Positions 1-6,944 of a stretch of DNA of 15,832 nt are shown in pieces. The position numbers and the translations under genes are program-made. Under the pieces are notes generated by a model. The model searched no databases and had not been told where the DNA came from. It saw only the letters and a list, made by a program, of their open reading frames with translations. How positions within the stretch are numbered: position 1 is the first letter of the stretch; each line of letters opens with the position of its first letter. This stretch comes from Planctomycetaceae bacterium (GTDB lineage: Bacteria > Planctomycetota > Planctomycetia > Pirellulales > UBA1268). The stretch lies in assembly GCA_002694955.1 (NCBI GenBank), contig NZNR01000072.1, positions 1-15,832 on the forward strand. The letters are read 5' to 3'.

Positions 1-1187
1 CCCCCAGGTCGACCTCGCAGGCCACCGCTTCCACTGCCATGTTGCCAGCCGGGAACTGGAACGTTGCGGTGGTGATGTAGGAAAAACTTCCAAGGCGATA
101 CAGGCTGCGATTACCGCTGTGAATTCCGATTCGAACGAGCCATATTCTGCCGTCTAACAAAGTAGGTCTTTGGATCATCAATGACCCAAGGCGTGCTCCA
201 TGTCTTGCCATCATCTTGACTACAGACATTGTAGAAAAATGTTTTTACCCACTCTGTGCGATACCCATAAGGATTTTGAGTTGTGAGGTGATCCTTCATA
301 GTCAGATCGTCAACGCCTTGACTAGCGAAGTAATGAACTTTTCCATCACGTGAAAAACTCATTCCAAGCGTCCACCAACCGAGTTCAGTTTCTGAGATCG
401 TTGGTCCACGCATGCCGCGACCACGACGATCACCTCTTACTCGCAGGTATGCAGAATCACTCTTCTCTTTGCCATCACCAGGCACAAAGCAGATAAACAT
501 GCCGGGCCAGTATTCTTCAACACCAAATTCACCACGGTCAGGATGTTCTTCACCGGTGATGATTGCGTGGGTCGTGCATCCACAGCGAAAGCCGAATGAC
601 GCTCCATTGCGTCGTTCCCATTGTGCAAAAGGTGGTAAATAGACACGAGTCACGACGCTGGGATTGTCGGCGACAGAAATGCCTCGCCCAGCAGCTTTTG
701 CCATATTAAAAATAAGATCATCCTGCATCATACGATAGGTAAGTCGTCCCGGAATTCCCGCTCGTAACGTCGCAATAAGCAAGCCATGCTCACTACCTTC
801 CAGCCCTGGTGCAGGAAGTTCCACCCGCTTCACAACGTCTGGAGTACCTCGCTTTGGTCCTTCAAACCATAATCCATTATTACTTTTGCCGAGAGGGCTT
901 CTCATACGCTTATCTTGTTCTCGTGAACTTTTTGGATGGCGGTGATACCATTTCCAGTTCTCATCTTCAAAAGTATCTTTGCCGTTTTTTATGAGTACAC
1001 CGGTTCCCGGAAGAAGTACCGGCTTCTTTTCCACCACTGGTTTTGCTGTCGGAGTCGTAGTTGCCTGAGGCTGTTTTTTTTCTGATTGCTGACTGTTGTT
1101 CTCCGCGGCTAGTGCGAATGCAGAAAAAAGAACAGAGTATCCAGTGAGAATGAGGACGGGAAAGACACGATTGATTGCATGTGTCAT
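1..1187 (-). pseudogene. Exported BNR/Asp-box (sialidase-like) protein, frameshifted and cut by the window edge
   Basis: The reading frame opens at ATG 1187, behind a good ribosome site (AAAGGA, 8 bases upstream), and encodes a signal peptide of about 28 residues (hydrophobic run, then ALAAEN) followed by a Pro/Gln/Lys-rich linker. The body is rich in Trp, Gly and Tyr. An Asp-box (SQDDGKTW, residues 323-330) points to a BNR/sialidase-type beta-propeller. The frame closes at 111 with a basic tail (RRQNMARSNRNSQR) that looks out of frame. From about 175 down to base 1 another minus frame is open and reads like real protein (RPTLLDGRIWLVRIG, then YRLGSFSYITTATFQF). Removing one base, for example in the AAA at 159-161, would join the two halves. 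It is therefore either a frameshift mutation or a sequencing error. Substrate and exact family are unknown. The propeller call is moderate and the frameshift call is good. Confidence 0.6.
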
Positions 1188-1478
1188 GTGGAGTTTCCTT
1201 TAAACGGCGAATTCGAGTACAGAAAAATTGACTGTGCCGAAAAAATGAATCGTCCGGAGTAGCTCGGTTTATGTGATCAACCTTCATCAGGTGGTACGCT
1301 TATCTCTAATTGCCTGTGTAGTGCCTCTAGCGAATTTTGCATGAGGGACCCATTTTCTTCATACTACCCAGGCTAAATGAACGAGATATTTCATGAGTAT
1401 CAGAGACGACACGTCTGGTATTGAGTCAGCAAAAATGTCACAACCAGTCGGTATTTTGAGCCAAGAATCGAACGGCTC
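1188..1478. other. Intergenic region between divergent genes, no gene seen
   Basis: About 290 bases separate the divergent BNR-like gene and the PDZ-protein gene, so promoters for both should lie here. I see no convincing -35/-10 pair. A short dyad (AGACG-ACA-CGTCT, near 1405-1417) is the only symmetry I noticed, and it is too short to call an operator. Confidence 0.4.
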
Positions 1479-2486
1479 GTGACTTTTCGACTTGCGGGGT
1501 CAGGCGTGACTTGTATCGCTTCTCAAAAGCCTGCGGAGCATATGTATAGCCTGGCTTCGTATGCGTTTCTTGCATTAGCTAAAGTTGCTGTTTTAGCAAC
1601 CGGAGTCTTTGGGGATTCAAAGGTCTTAGGTGAAGAACAGCGAACGCTTCAACCTCTTCCACCGTATGATGAGCGTTATGCTGAGGTGGGGAAGCCAGTT
1701 GGCCAATCAATATCACTGAAACAGTTTGGAGCCGAACTATCGCGCGTCTCAGAAGTCGTACGGCATCAACTAGTACTCAATCATAATGAAGGTCTTGTCG
1801 TTGATAGTGTTCAACAAGATTCTGAGGCTGAGCGTATCGGCTTAAAGCCGCATGACATACTTGTTGAATTCAATGAACAGTACCTTGTATTACCGGAACA
1901 GTTTTCTTTGCTTTTGGATTCATTCTTTCATCAGACACGAGGTGCTCCTTACAAAGCTCCAGAAGTTATTTTTATTCGTGCGGGTGAACGGAGAGTGGTA
2001 ACACTATCAGGCAATGATCCAAAGAGCCTACATGAATTGAAGGTTCATGAGTCAGTGATGAGAACCACGGACAGTCACGGCCAAAGCATTCGTGTATCAA
2101 ATGATATCGGCATGCAATCATCACATTTGAAGAAGAGACTACCCTCCCAAACGAATACAACAAATTGGAATGCAAGTTTGGAACCTATTGTGCTTTTGAG
2201 AGAAGATCCAGATTGTACGATTCGTTTAACACAAGGTAATGAAACTCGATTACAAGTGTATTCTTTGAACAAAACTTGTATTTTCGATGAGCTACTTATT
2301 TCTGAAGAGTCACTGCAAGCTGTACCAGAGACTATTCGCGCGCGAGTCGATGGAATGCTGCAAGTCATCAAGGCGTATGCCCGCGCAGATAATAAAAATC
2401 CGAAAAAGCCTGTTGTTACTGAGGCTCATACAGCACGCTTACCAGTGGTAAGTCAGCATGAGAAGCAGCTTCTTTTGCGACGTTGA
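1479..2486 (+). CDS. Exported or membrane-anchored PDZ-domain protein
   Basis: The start is uncertain. The outermost GTG (1479) has no ribosome site. GTG 1506 and ATG 1542 (residue 22, with GGAG only 3 bases upstream) are alternatives. In outermost numbering a hydrophobic stretch at about residues 24-45 acts as signal peptide or anchor. Residues 85-178 form a PDZ-like domain: GLVVDSVQQDSEAERIGLKP is the usual carboxylate-loop and 'two features meet, above this level of the substrate' pattern, followed by HDILVEFN. PDZ domains bind protein C-termini or loops, often beside a protease, but no protease domain is present. The remaining 150 residues match nothing I recognise and end in basic residues. 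The last 71 bases overlap the oppositely oriented ORF 2742-2416. The PDZ call is good; the role is unknown. Confidence 0.72.
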   Translation: MTFRLAGSGVTCIASQKPAEHMYSLASYAFLALAKVAVLATGVFGDSKVLGEEQRTLQPLPPYDERYAEVGKPVGQSISLKQFGAELSRVSEVVRHQLVLNHNEGLVVDSVQQDSEAERIGLKPHDILVEFNEQYLVLPEQFSLLLDSFFHQTRGAPYKAPEVIFIRAGERRVVTLSGNDPKSLHELKVHESVMRTTDSHGQSIRVSNDIGMQSSHLKKRLPSQTNTTNWNASLEPIVLLREDPDCTIRLTQGNETRLQVYSLNKTCIFDELLISEESLQAVPETIRARVDGMLQVIKAYARADNKNPKKPVVTEAHTARLPVVSQHEKQLLLRR

Positions 2487-2742
2487 GAACGCATTGATTC
2501 CCGACAACGGCGATAGCCGTTGCACGAAAATCGATCGCTTCAGTAAGGATTTCATTAATCTCATAAGATGAATGCTCGGAAAAGACGAACACGCGATAAG
2601 GAATATCCAAAGACTGCAATGTAGCTTCCCAAGAAAGAGCGAGTTCACTGACAGTTCTGCTTACTGCGACAACAAGTAATGGACCCCGAATTTGTAGGAC
2701 GGAGCATTGTTCAGCTAGTGCACTTGAGTTAGGGGGTGGCAT
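2416..2742 (-). CDS. Short PurE-like / Rossmann-like protein, probably a truncated remnant
   Basis: This is a 108-residue ORF from ATG 2742; an in-frame TAG lies 7 codons upstream, so it cannot be much longer. From residue 21 to the end it has alternating strands and helices. By eye it lines up without gaps to class I PurE (N5-CAIR mutase) from the first strand through IPYRVFVFSEH (family IPYEVRVVSAH) to LPLVSV (family LPVIGV). The catalytic motifs are mostly lost: SAHR is SEHS, the GxxxHLPG loop reads GNQCVLNVAK, and the GSxSD aspartate is missing. It also stops where PurE would continue for about 50 residues. An iron-containing alcohol dehydrogenase N-terminal domain is an alternative (VVGNQCVLNVAKEAA resembles the GGGSxxDxAK loop), but the spacing fits PurE better. 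No ribosome site is seen, and its 3' end overlaps the PDZ gene by 71 bases. It may be a pseudogene fragment. Confidence 0.45.
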   Translation of the reverse strand: MPPPNSSALAEQCSVLQIRGPLLVVAVSRTVSELALSWEATLQSLDIPYRVFVFSEHSSYEINEILTEAIDFRATAIAVVGNQCVLNVAKEAASHADLPLVSVLYEPQ

Positions 2743-2794
2743 GAAAGTGAAGCGTGTCTATTTAAAGGTAGGCCAAAAGGCTACAGATATCTCA

Positions 2795-2846
2795 AGTTTT
2801 TGAAGTGTGCATTTGAACTGTGCGACAGCGCGTCACTTCAAAAACT
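2795..2846. repeat. Perfect 13-bp inverted repeat at the lipoprotein stop codon
   Basis: AGTTTTTGAAGTG (2795-2807) and its exact complement CACTTCAAAAACT (2834-2846) flank a 26-base loop. The right arm contains the minus-strand stop codon (2838-2840). It could form a 3'-end hairpin on the lipoprotein transcript. No U-tract follows the stem in the minus direction, so it is not a textbook intrinsic terminator. It may protect the mRNA end or act in either direction. Confidence 0.5.
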
Positions 2847-4097
2847 CGTCATGCTGTTTTCAACGGGACGGGCAGTACGCAGAAAGTCAGCTTCGGGTAT
2901 TAATGCACAATCACTTCCTGATAGGTGTTCGAGAGTCAGCTCATCTTCCCCTGCGCGATGGAGCGAGTACTGAGCAGGAATCTCATTACTATTGCGATCA
3001 GAAAGCGACTGAAGTAACCAGGTGTTACCATTGCGTTGCCAAGCAAAGCGAGCCATTTGTCCGTCGGAACGAAAAAGCCAGGAGCAAATTTGTCCTTGCT
3101 GGGGGTTCCATCCTATGTATTCGGTAGTAGTCAAACGGTCGGGTGTGTCGGAGGTGTCCTCATTGGGCAGAAGAGCTGGTATTCCCAAAGTAAGTCGTTC
3201 TTCGGCACCCCGCGGCTCAATCTCTTTCGTGACGAGATACCGGCGGATCAAAAAAGTGCCCTGTTCATTCCATTCGCACTGAAGGCTGGCCGTTATGCCA
3301 TCACTAATATCTTCCCAAAAGCCTCGTAACCAATCGAGTTGTTGGAGACGGTCATGAATTGTCGGTTCGGCAGATGCTGAAGACTCGCGGACAGATTCCA
3401 TGAGCCATCGATCTTCGTGTCGGACGAGCACTGCAGAAAAACGACTCCGACAAGATTTTTGATCGTTGAAAGACATTTGTGATGTGCCGTCGACGACAGC
3501 AACATCATCATGAATTGGGCGAATCGAATCAATTTGAAAACCAATACGAGCACCGTCATCACGTGCAAAGAGTCGATCAAACACATGTTTTACAGCATGT
3601 TGTCCGACAATGCGGTTTCCGGTGTCGAGATCGAGGTTCTCACCATCCTGTACCCAATGAGCTGCGAGTGCGATGGCATCATGACGGTTAAAGGCGTCAA
3701 GGTAATTGGTAAACGTGGTTTGTATCTCTGTTGAGACATTTGCGGTCACTGCATTCTTAATTTTTTTCAGGTTTTCAAATGAAGTTCCCTGAGGGAGTAC
3801 TGCTGGGGTTTCAGTAGAAACTGGCAGGATAGCATTTTGGTCGTTACCATTTCCGAACCGTTGAATTTGAAGTTCAGTCATGCGAAAAGGCACGGCAGGC
3901 TTGATTACAACTGGGATTGGTCGAGCGGCTTGATGTGTTGTAGGGGAGCCGCTTGGTGTTATCGAGTCAGCATAAGGAAGTGACTGGCTGACTGGCTGAT
4001 TGACAGACGGGCTGCAGCCTGCCAGAAGACTCAAAGAAGCAAGAACATATATGAGATTCTTTTTTCGCCAAGATCTTGTACTGAAAACACGGCTCAT
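2838..4097 (-). CDS. Two-domain lipoprotein: SnoaL/SgcJ-like (NTF2 fold) plus C-terminal lipocalin-like domain
   Basis: Start chosen at ATG 4097 because AAGGAGGG lies 4 bases upstream; a longer frame to 4145 lacks such a site. The product is 419 residues. A basic n-region, a hydrophobic run and the lipobox LLAGC (Cys28) mark a lipoprotein. Residues 31-115 form a Pro/Thr-rich linker. Residues 121-240 match the SgcJ/EcaC type of SnoaL-like domain: YLDAFNRHDAIALAAHW, then IVGQHAV, VAVVDGTSQM and a closing RWLMESVRES. Residues 250-410 begin LDWLRGFWED and contain YIGWNPQQGQICSWLFRSDG, a beta-rich, Trp-rich pattern that often follows SnoaL domains in planctomycete proteins. No catalytic residues can be assigned. 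NTF2-fold domains bind small hydrophobic ligands or mediate assembly, so a ligand-binding envelope role is only inference. It lies 135 bases downstream of the sialate O-acetylesterase on the same strand. Confidence 0.75.
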   Translation of the reverse strand: MSRVFSTRSWRKKNLIYVLASLSLLAGCSPSVNQPVSQSLPYADSITPSGSPTTHQAARPIPVVIKPAVPFRMTELQIQRFGNGNDQNAILPVSTETPAVLPQGTSFENLKKIKNAVTANVSTEIQTTFTNYLDAFNRHDAIALAAHWVQDGENLDLDTGNRIVGQHAVKHVFDRLFARDDGARIGFQIDSIRPIHDDVAVVDGTSQMSFNDQKSCRSRFSAVLVRHEDRWLMESVRESSASAEPTIHDRLQQLDWLRGFWEDISDGITASLQCEWNEQGTFLIRRYLVTKEIEPRGAEERLTLGIPALLPNEDTSDTPDRLTTTEYIGWNPQQGQICSWLFRSDGQMARFAWQRNGNTWLLQSLSDRNSNEIPAQYSLHRAGEDELTLEHLSGSDCALIPEADFLRTARPVENSMTSF

Positions 4098-4232
4098 AAA
4101 ACCCTCCTTGGACAAAGATTTATGCAGTTGGTCACAAATGCACAACTTGTCTAATTATTTTGATGCCAAACCAGTAGGTTTAAGTGTATCCCGAGAGATC
4201 GTATTTGTGCCAAATCTACAGGGCGGAGCGGT

Positions 4233-5798
4233 CTAGTTGCGACCCTCTGTTATGCTGGGAAAGTTATCGGTTCTGAAGGGTGTCATTGGTAATCCTGCGG
4301 AAGAATACATGTTGCAAATCGGGTTGTCGGCCCATGCGTAACGAACGGCCACCGGATCGGACACCGTATCACTCCAGACCTCTATCCGTCCATCAGCGAG
4401 TATTCGAGCTTGAGCATGAACGAATTTCTGGCTTGAATCTGCAATTGTAAAACCGATGGGATCACGAACATCGAAAGGTCTCCACCCACTTGCCTTTGGT
4501 TCTACATGTTCAAAGGTAAGGACCAGCCGATTGCCGTTTTGCTGCATCGATTGAAACAGGGGACTCCGACACTGAATCCCGGGTAGCTTGTAAGTTTCTG
4601 CCAGTGCCAATCGAGCTAATCGCTTAGCAACATCGATTTTATTTCTTGGATGAATGTCCTTTCCTTCACCGAGATCAATGATTACGGCTTCACCGGTATT
4701 ATCGAGTTTGGTGAGTGTCATTGTTTGGGCTTCACGAAGTTCAGCCCACTCACTGTCAGCAGGTTCTGATTTCTCGTCTCTGAAATCAGCAAGTTGGACC
4801 CAATAAAAAGGGAAGTCGCCAAGCCCCCACTCGTTTCGCCAGGAGTCAATCATAAATGGGAAAAGAGAGCGGTACTGAACAGCCCGGCTTGCATTGGACT
4901 CGCCCTGGTACCAGATGGCACCTCGCATGCCGTAGCCAATCGTCGGTGCGAGTACTCCACAGTAGATATTTCCTGGTCGGGAGTTACCCGTAAGCAGCGA
5001 TTCGGGGTGCCGAGGACGTCTCGGAGGTGATTTTTTTTCAGCTTTTGCTTCTTCTGATTTTTGTTTCCAAACATCGAGTCTCTTTTCATAAGCCTTTACG
5101 GCCTCAGGCATCGTAGTCTCGGTTTGGATCCATCGGTCTATTAATGGACTGAATCTGTCGTCAGACGATAAGAGATTCCTGTCAATCCAAGCTTCACAAG
5201 CGCTTCCGCCCCAAGCATTATCGATGAGACCAACTGGGACATGAAGTGTCTGGTGGAGTTGCCGTCCGAAAAAGAAGCCAACAGCAGAAAAATCACCAAC
5301 ATTTTCAGGAGAGCAAACGGCCCATTCACCTTTAAAGTTCCACTGAGGTTCTTGCGTACCCACCTGAGGAACAGAAATTAGTCGAATCTGTCCCAAGTCT
5401 GCAGTCGCTATGGCAAGGTCAGCGTCAGTGGCCTGTCGAACAGGCCACTGCATATTCGATTGCCCAGAGCAGACCCAGACCTCTCCAATAAGAACATCTT
5501 CAAATCTTTGCGTGTTATTTCCCTCCACAGTCAGTGTATGAGGCCCCCCGTATTCAATAATGGAGTCAAGTTGTACTGACCATGATCCATCTTTTTTGGC
5601 AACTGTTGTATGACTCTGACCTGCTATGGAAACAGAGATCTCTTCACCAGGATCAGCCTTGCCCCAAATTTTATTTTGAATGCCTTGTTGCAATACCATG
5701 TGATCGGTAAATAAATTATTGAGCGCGACATCAGCCCGGATAGCTGTTGATCCCAAAGGGGCTAGTAGTAGGCAGATGGCAGCAATACGACGATTCAT
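4233..5798 (-). CDS. Sialate O-acetylesterase (SASA/SGNH-type carbohydrate esterase), exported
   Basis: Start chosen at ATG 5798 (521 residues), where MNRRIAAICLLLAPLG is a good signal peptide and GAAAG-like bases lie about 8 upstream. A TTG at 5813 would add five residues. SASA-family features are plain: DHMVLQQG near the N-terminus, an immunoglobulin-like strand region, the nucleophile motif GQSNMQWPV (Ser at about residue 114), GLIDNAWGGSACEAWI, AIWYQGESNA, and DIHPRNK near residue 390, supplying the Asp/His of the catalytic pair. Such enzymes remove O-acetyl groups from sialic acids or acetylated polysaccharides outside the cytoplasm. In planctomycetes the substrate is more likely an algal or other acetylated glycan, which is inference. 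The length is normal for the family and no damage is seen. A gap of about 200 bases separates it from the CBS gene upstream. Confidence 0.9.
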   Translation of the reverse strand: MNRRIAAICLLLAPLGSTAIRADVALNNLFTDHMVLQQGIQNKIWGKADPGEEISVSIAGQSHTTVAKKDGSWSVQLDSIIEYGGPHTLTVEGNNTQRFEDVLIGEVWVCSGQSNMQWPVRQATDADLAIATADLGQIRLISVPQVGTQEPQWNFKGEWAVCSPENVGDFSAVGFFFGRQLHQTLHVPVGLIDNAWGGSACEAWIDRNLLSSDDRFSPLIDRWIQTETTMPEAVKAYEKRLDVWKQKSEEAKAEKKSPPRRPRHPESLLTGNSRPGNIYCGVLAPTIGYGMRGAIWYQGESNASRAVQYRSLFPFMIDSWRNEWGLGDFPFYWVQLADFRDEKSEPADSEWAELREAQTMTLTKLDNTGEAVIIDLGEGKDIHPRNKIDVAKRLARLALAETYKLPGIQCRSPLFQSMQQNGNRLVLTFEHVEPKASGWRPFDVRDPIGFTIADSSQKFVHAQARILADGRIEVWSDTVSDPVAVRYAWADNPICNMYSSAGLPMTPFRTDNFPSITEGRN

Positions 5799-5900
5799 AG
5801 GAAGTACTTTCAAGGTGAGTAGCTGTCGTGTTCACATCTTAGCGGGTAGCCCTAAAATGCTGGCACTTCGAAAAGATAAAAATGTGGGTATTGAAAAAGC

Positions 5901-5934
5901 GAAGTTTTTACGATGACTGACTTGTCGTAACTTC
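5901..5934 (-). terminator. Possible intrinsic terminator downstream of the CBS gene
   Basis: Read on the minus strand, GAAGTTACGA pairs with TCGTAAAAACTTC (three extra A form a bulge) around an 11-base loop, and GCTTTTTC follows the stem. It sits 66 bases after the CBS stop and before the esterase start, where a terminator would be expected. The bulge and A/T-rich stem keep confidence low. Confidence 0.35.
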
Positions 5935-5999
5935 AAGATGTATACCAGACGTTGCGAGTATAGTGATCCCCTTAAAAGAATAAGATCTTTTGTCAGCTA

Positions 6000-6452
6000 C
6001 TAGACACGTCCTTGGATGTAGTTCTCAGCTGCTTGAAGAGCTAACTGACAATTTCCAGCCTTATAAGCATTGAGATCACCAATTGAGATAAGCCCCGCAA
6101 TATGTTGATTGCCTTCAAGAACAGGAAGGTGACGAATTCGTTCGACCCTCATAAGTTCAGCAATCTCTTCAAGTTGGGTGTCAATCGAGCACGTGATGAT
6201 ATCTCGGGTCATTACCGCACCAACACTGGTGAAATCCGACTGTCTTCCCGCTGCTACAACCCGGCGGAGAACATCACGCTCGGTAAAAATTCCAACAAGT
6301 TCATCGCCTGCAGGTGATGTTTGAACAACCAATAAAGCACCAATATGCTCTGCGTTCATCAGTCGAGTTGCGTCAAAGACAGTTGTTTCTGGTGAGACGC
6401 TGAAAACATGGCAGCCACTTTTCGTGGCTAAAAGATGTGAAACGGTAGCCAT
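6000..6452 (-). CDS. Stand-alone CBS-pair (Bateman) regulatory protein
   Basis: Start chosen at ATG 6452 because GGGGAGGA lies a few bases upstream; the frame stays open to 6620, but the extra 56 residues do not look like a domain. The 150-residue product is almost entirely two CBS motifs. The first is at about residues 12-70 (VFSVSPETTVFDATRLM, HIGALLVV, LVGIFTERDVLRRVV). The second is at about 78-133 (VMTRDIITCSIDTQLEEIAE, RIRHLPVLEG, IAGLISIGDLNAY). A short tail ends in ENYIQGRV. CBS pairs bind adenine nucleotides (AMP, ATP, SAM) and act as energy sensors. No effector domain is attached, so the target is unknown. The protein is cytoplasmic, with no signal peptide from this start. Family call is firm; target is open. 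Confidence 0.88.
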   Translation of the reverse strand: MATVSHLLATKSGCHVFSVSPETTVFDATRLMNAEHIGALLVVQTSPAGDELVGIFTERDVLRRVVAAGRQSDFTSVGAVMTRDIITCSIDTQLEEIAELMRVERIRHLPVLEGNQHIAGLISIGDLNAYKAGNCQLALQAAENYIQGRV

Positions 6453-6698
6453 AAGTCCTCCCCAAACAAATGAGATTGTGAGAATGTTTTGTGCAAACAT
6501 TTCCAATTCGTTCGCTGGCCTTGTCCCCGTATTACCGTAAATATATGAAAATTTGAGGGGGAATTTGTAATTCTTGAGAGAAAAAGAACAGGCATTCATC
6601 ACCGAATACGCGAAAAACAACTGTTTTTACCGTTATTCGATTAAATTTTTAAGATCCAGAGGACATCTTGCTTTGATGAGAGCGATGGTAATCGTCAC

Positions 6699-6758
6699 AT
6701 TCGGGAATACCGAATCCCTACAGAATTTGTCTGTGTAATGTAATGATGATGGTATTCC
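6699..6758. promoter_or_regulatory. Overlapping inverted repeats, possible operator
   Basis: A 17-base dyad (ATTCGG, 5-base spacer, CCGAAT) overlaps an 8-bp perfect inverted pair GGAATACC/GGTATTCC separated by 39 bases. The position between divergent genes suits a regulator site or a DNA cruciform. There is no known regulator match, and chance cannot be excluded. Confidence 0.25.
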
Positions 6759-6814
6759 AAAAAAAACGCATCTCACACTTGCGTGGCCAAAAAGTCTGCT
6801 TATTCTAGCTATCT

Positions 6815-6873
6815 TGACAGGGTGATTGTGAATTTTCGGTCTCCTTTGTCACAGTCTGTCACCGGGATTTTTT
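6815..6873 (+). promoter_or_regulatory. Candidate leader hairpin with T-tract upstream of the YTV gene
   Basis: TGACAG (6815-6820) pairs with CTGTCA (6856-6861), and inside it TGTGA (6827-6831) pairs with TCACA (6849-6853). CCGGGA and six T (6868-6873) follow. This is the general shape of an attenuator or upstream terminator, but the internal loop is asymmetric and the T-tract starts 6 bases late. Low confidence. Confidence 0.25.
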
Positions 6874-6944
6874 CGTTTGGCAGGCGGTCGTTCCTTGTTT
6901 CAAGTTCCAAACGTTTGAATTTCCCTTGAATAATGGAGGCTTTT

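Larger units (their letters stand above)
6453..6944. other. Long non-coding region between divergent CBS and YTV genes
   Basis: About 490 bases with no convincing gene. It should hold both promoters. It contains two overlapping inverted repeats: ATTCGG-gaata-CCGAAT (6699-6715), and GGAATACC (6704-6711) against GGTATTCC (6751-6758), the latter followed by eight A. A possible leader hairpin lies at 6815-6861. A weak promoter-like pair (TTGCGT 6779-6784, 16 bases, TATTCT 6801-6806) reads toward the YTV gene. Confidence 0.4.

Noticed and set aside
2416..2742. Iron-containing alcohol dehydrogenase N-terminal domain
   Set aside because: The VVGNQCVLNVAKEAA loop is suggestive, but spacing to the next strand is too short for that family and the PurE alignment is gap-free; kept only as an alternative.
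2768..2784. GTAGGCC/GGCTAC small hairpin near the PurE-like ORF start
   Set aside because: It is a six-pair stem with a bulge and no T-tract; too weak to call.
6453..6620. N-terminal extension of the CBS protein
   Set aside because: A strong ribosome site directly precedes ATG 6452, and the extension shows no domain-like sequence.
6814..6819. TTGACA as a -35 box for the YTV gene
   Set aside because: No -10-like hexamer lies 16-18 bases downstream; the bases are better explained by the possible leader hairpin.
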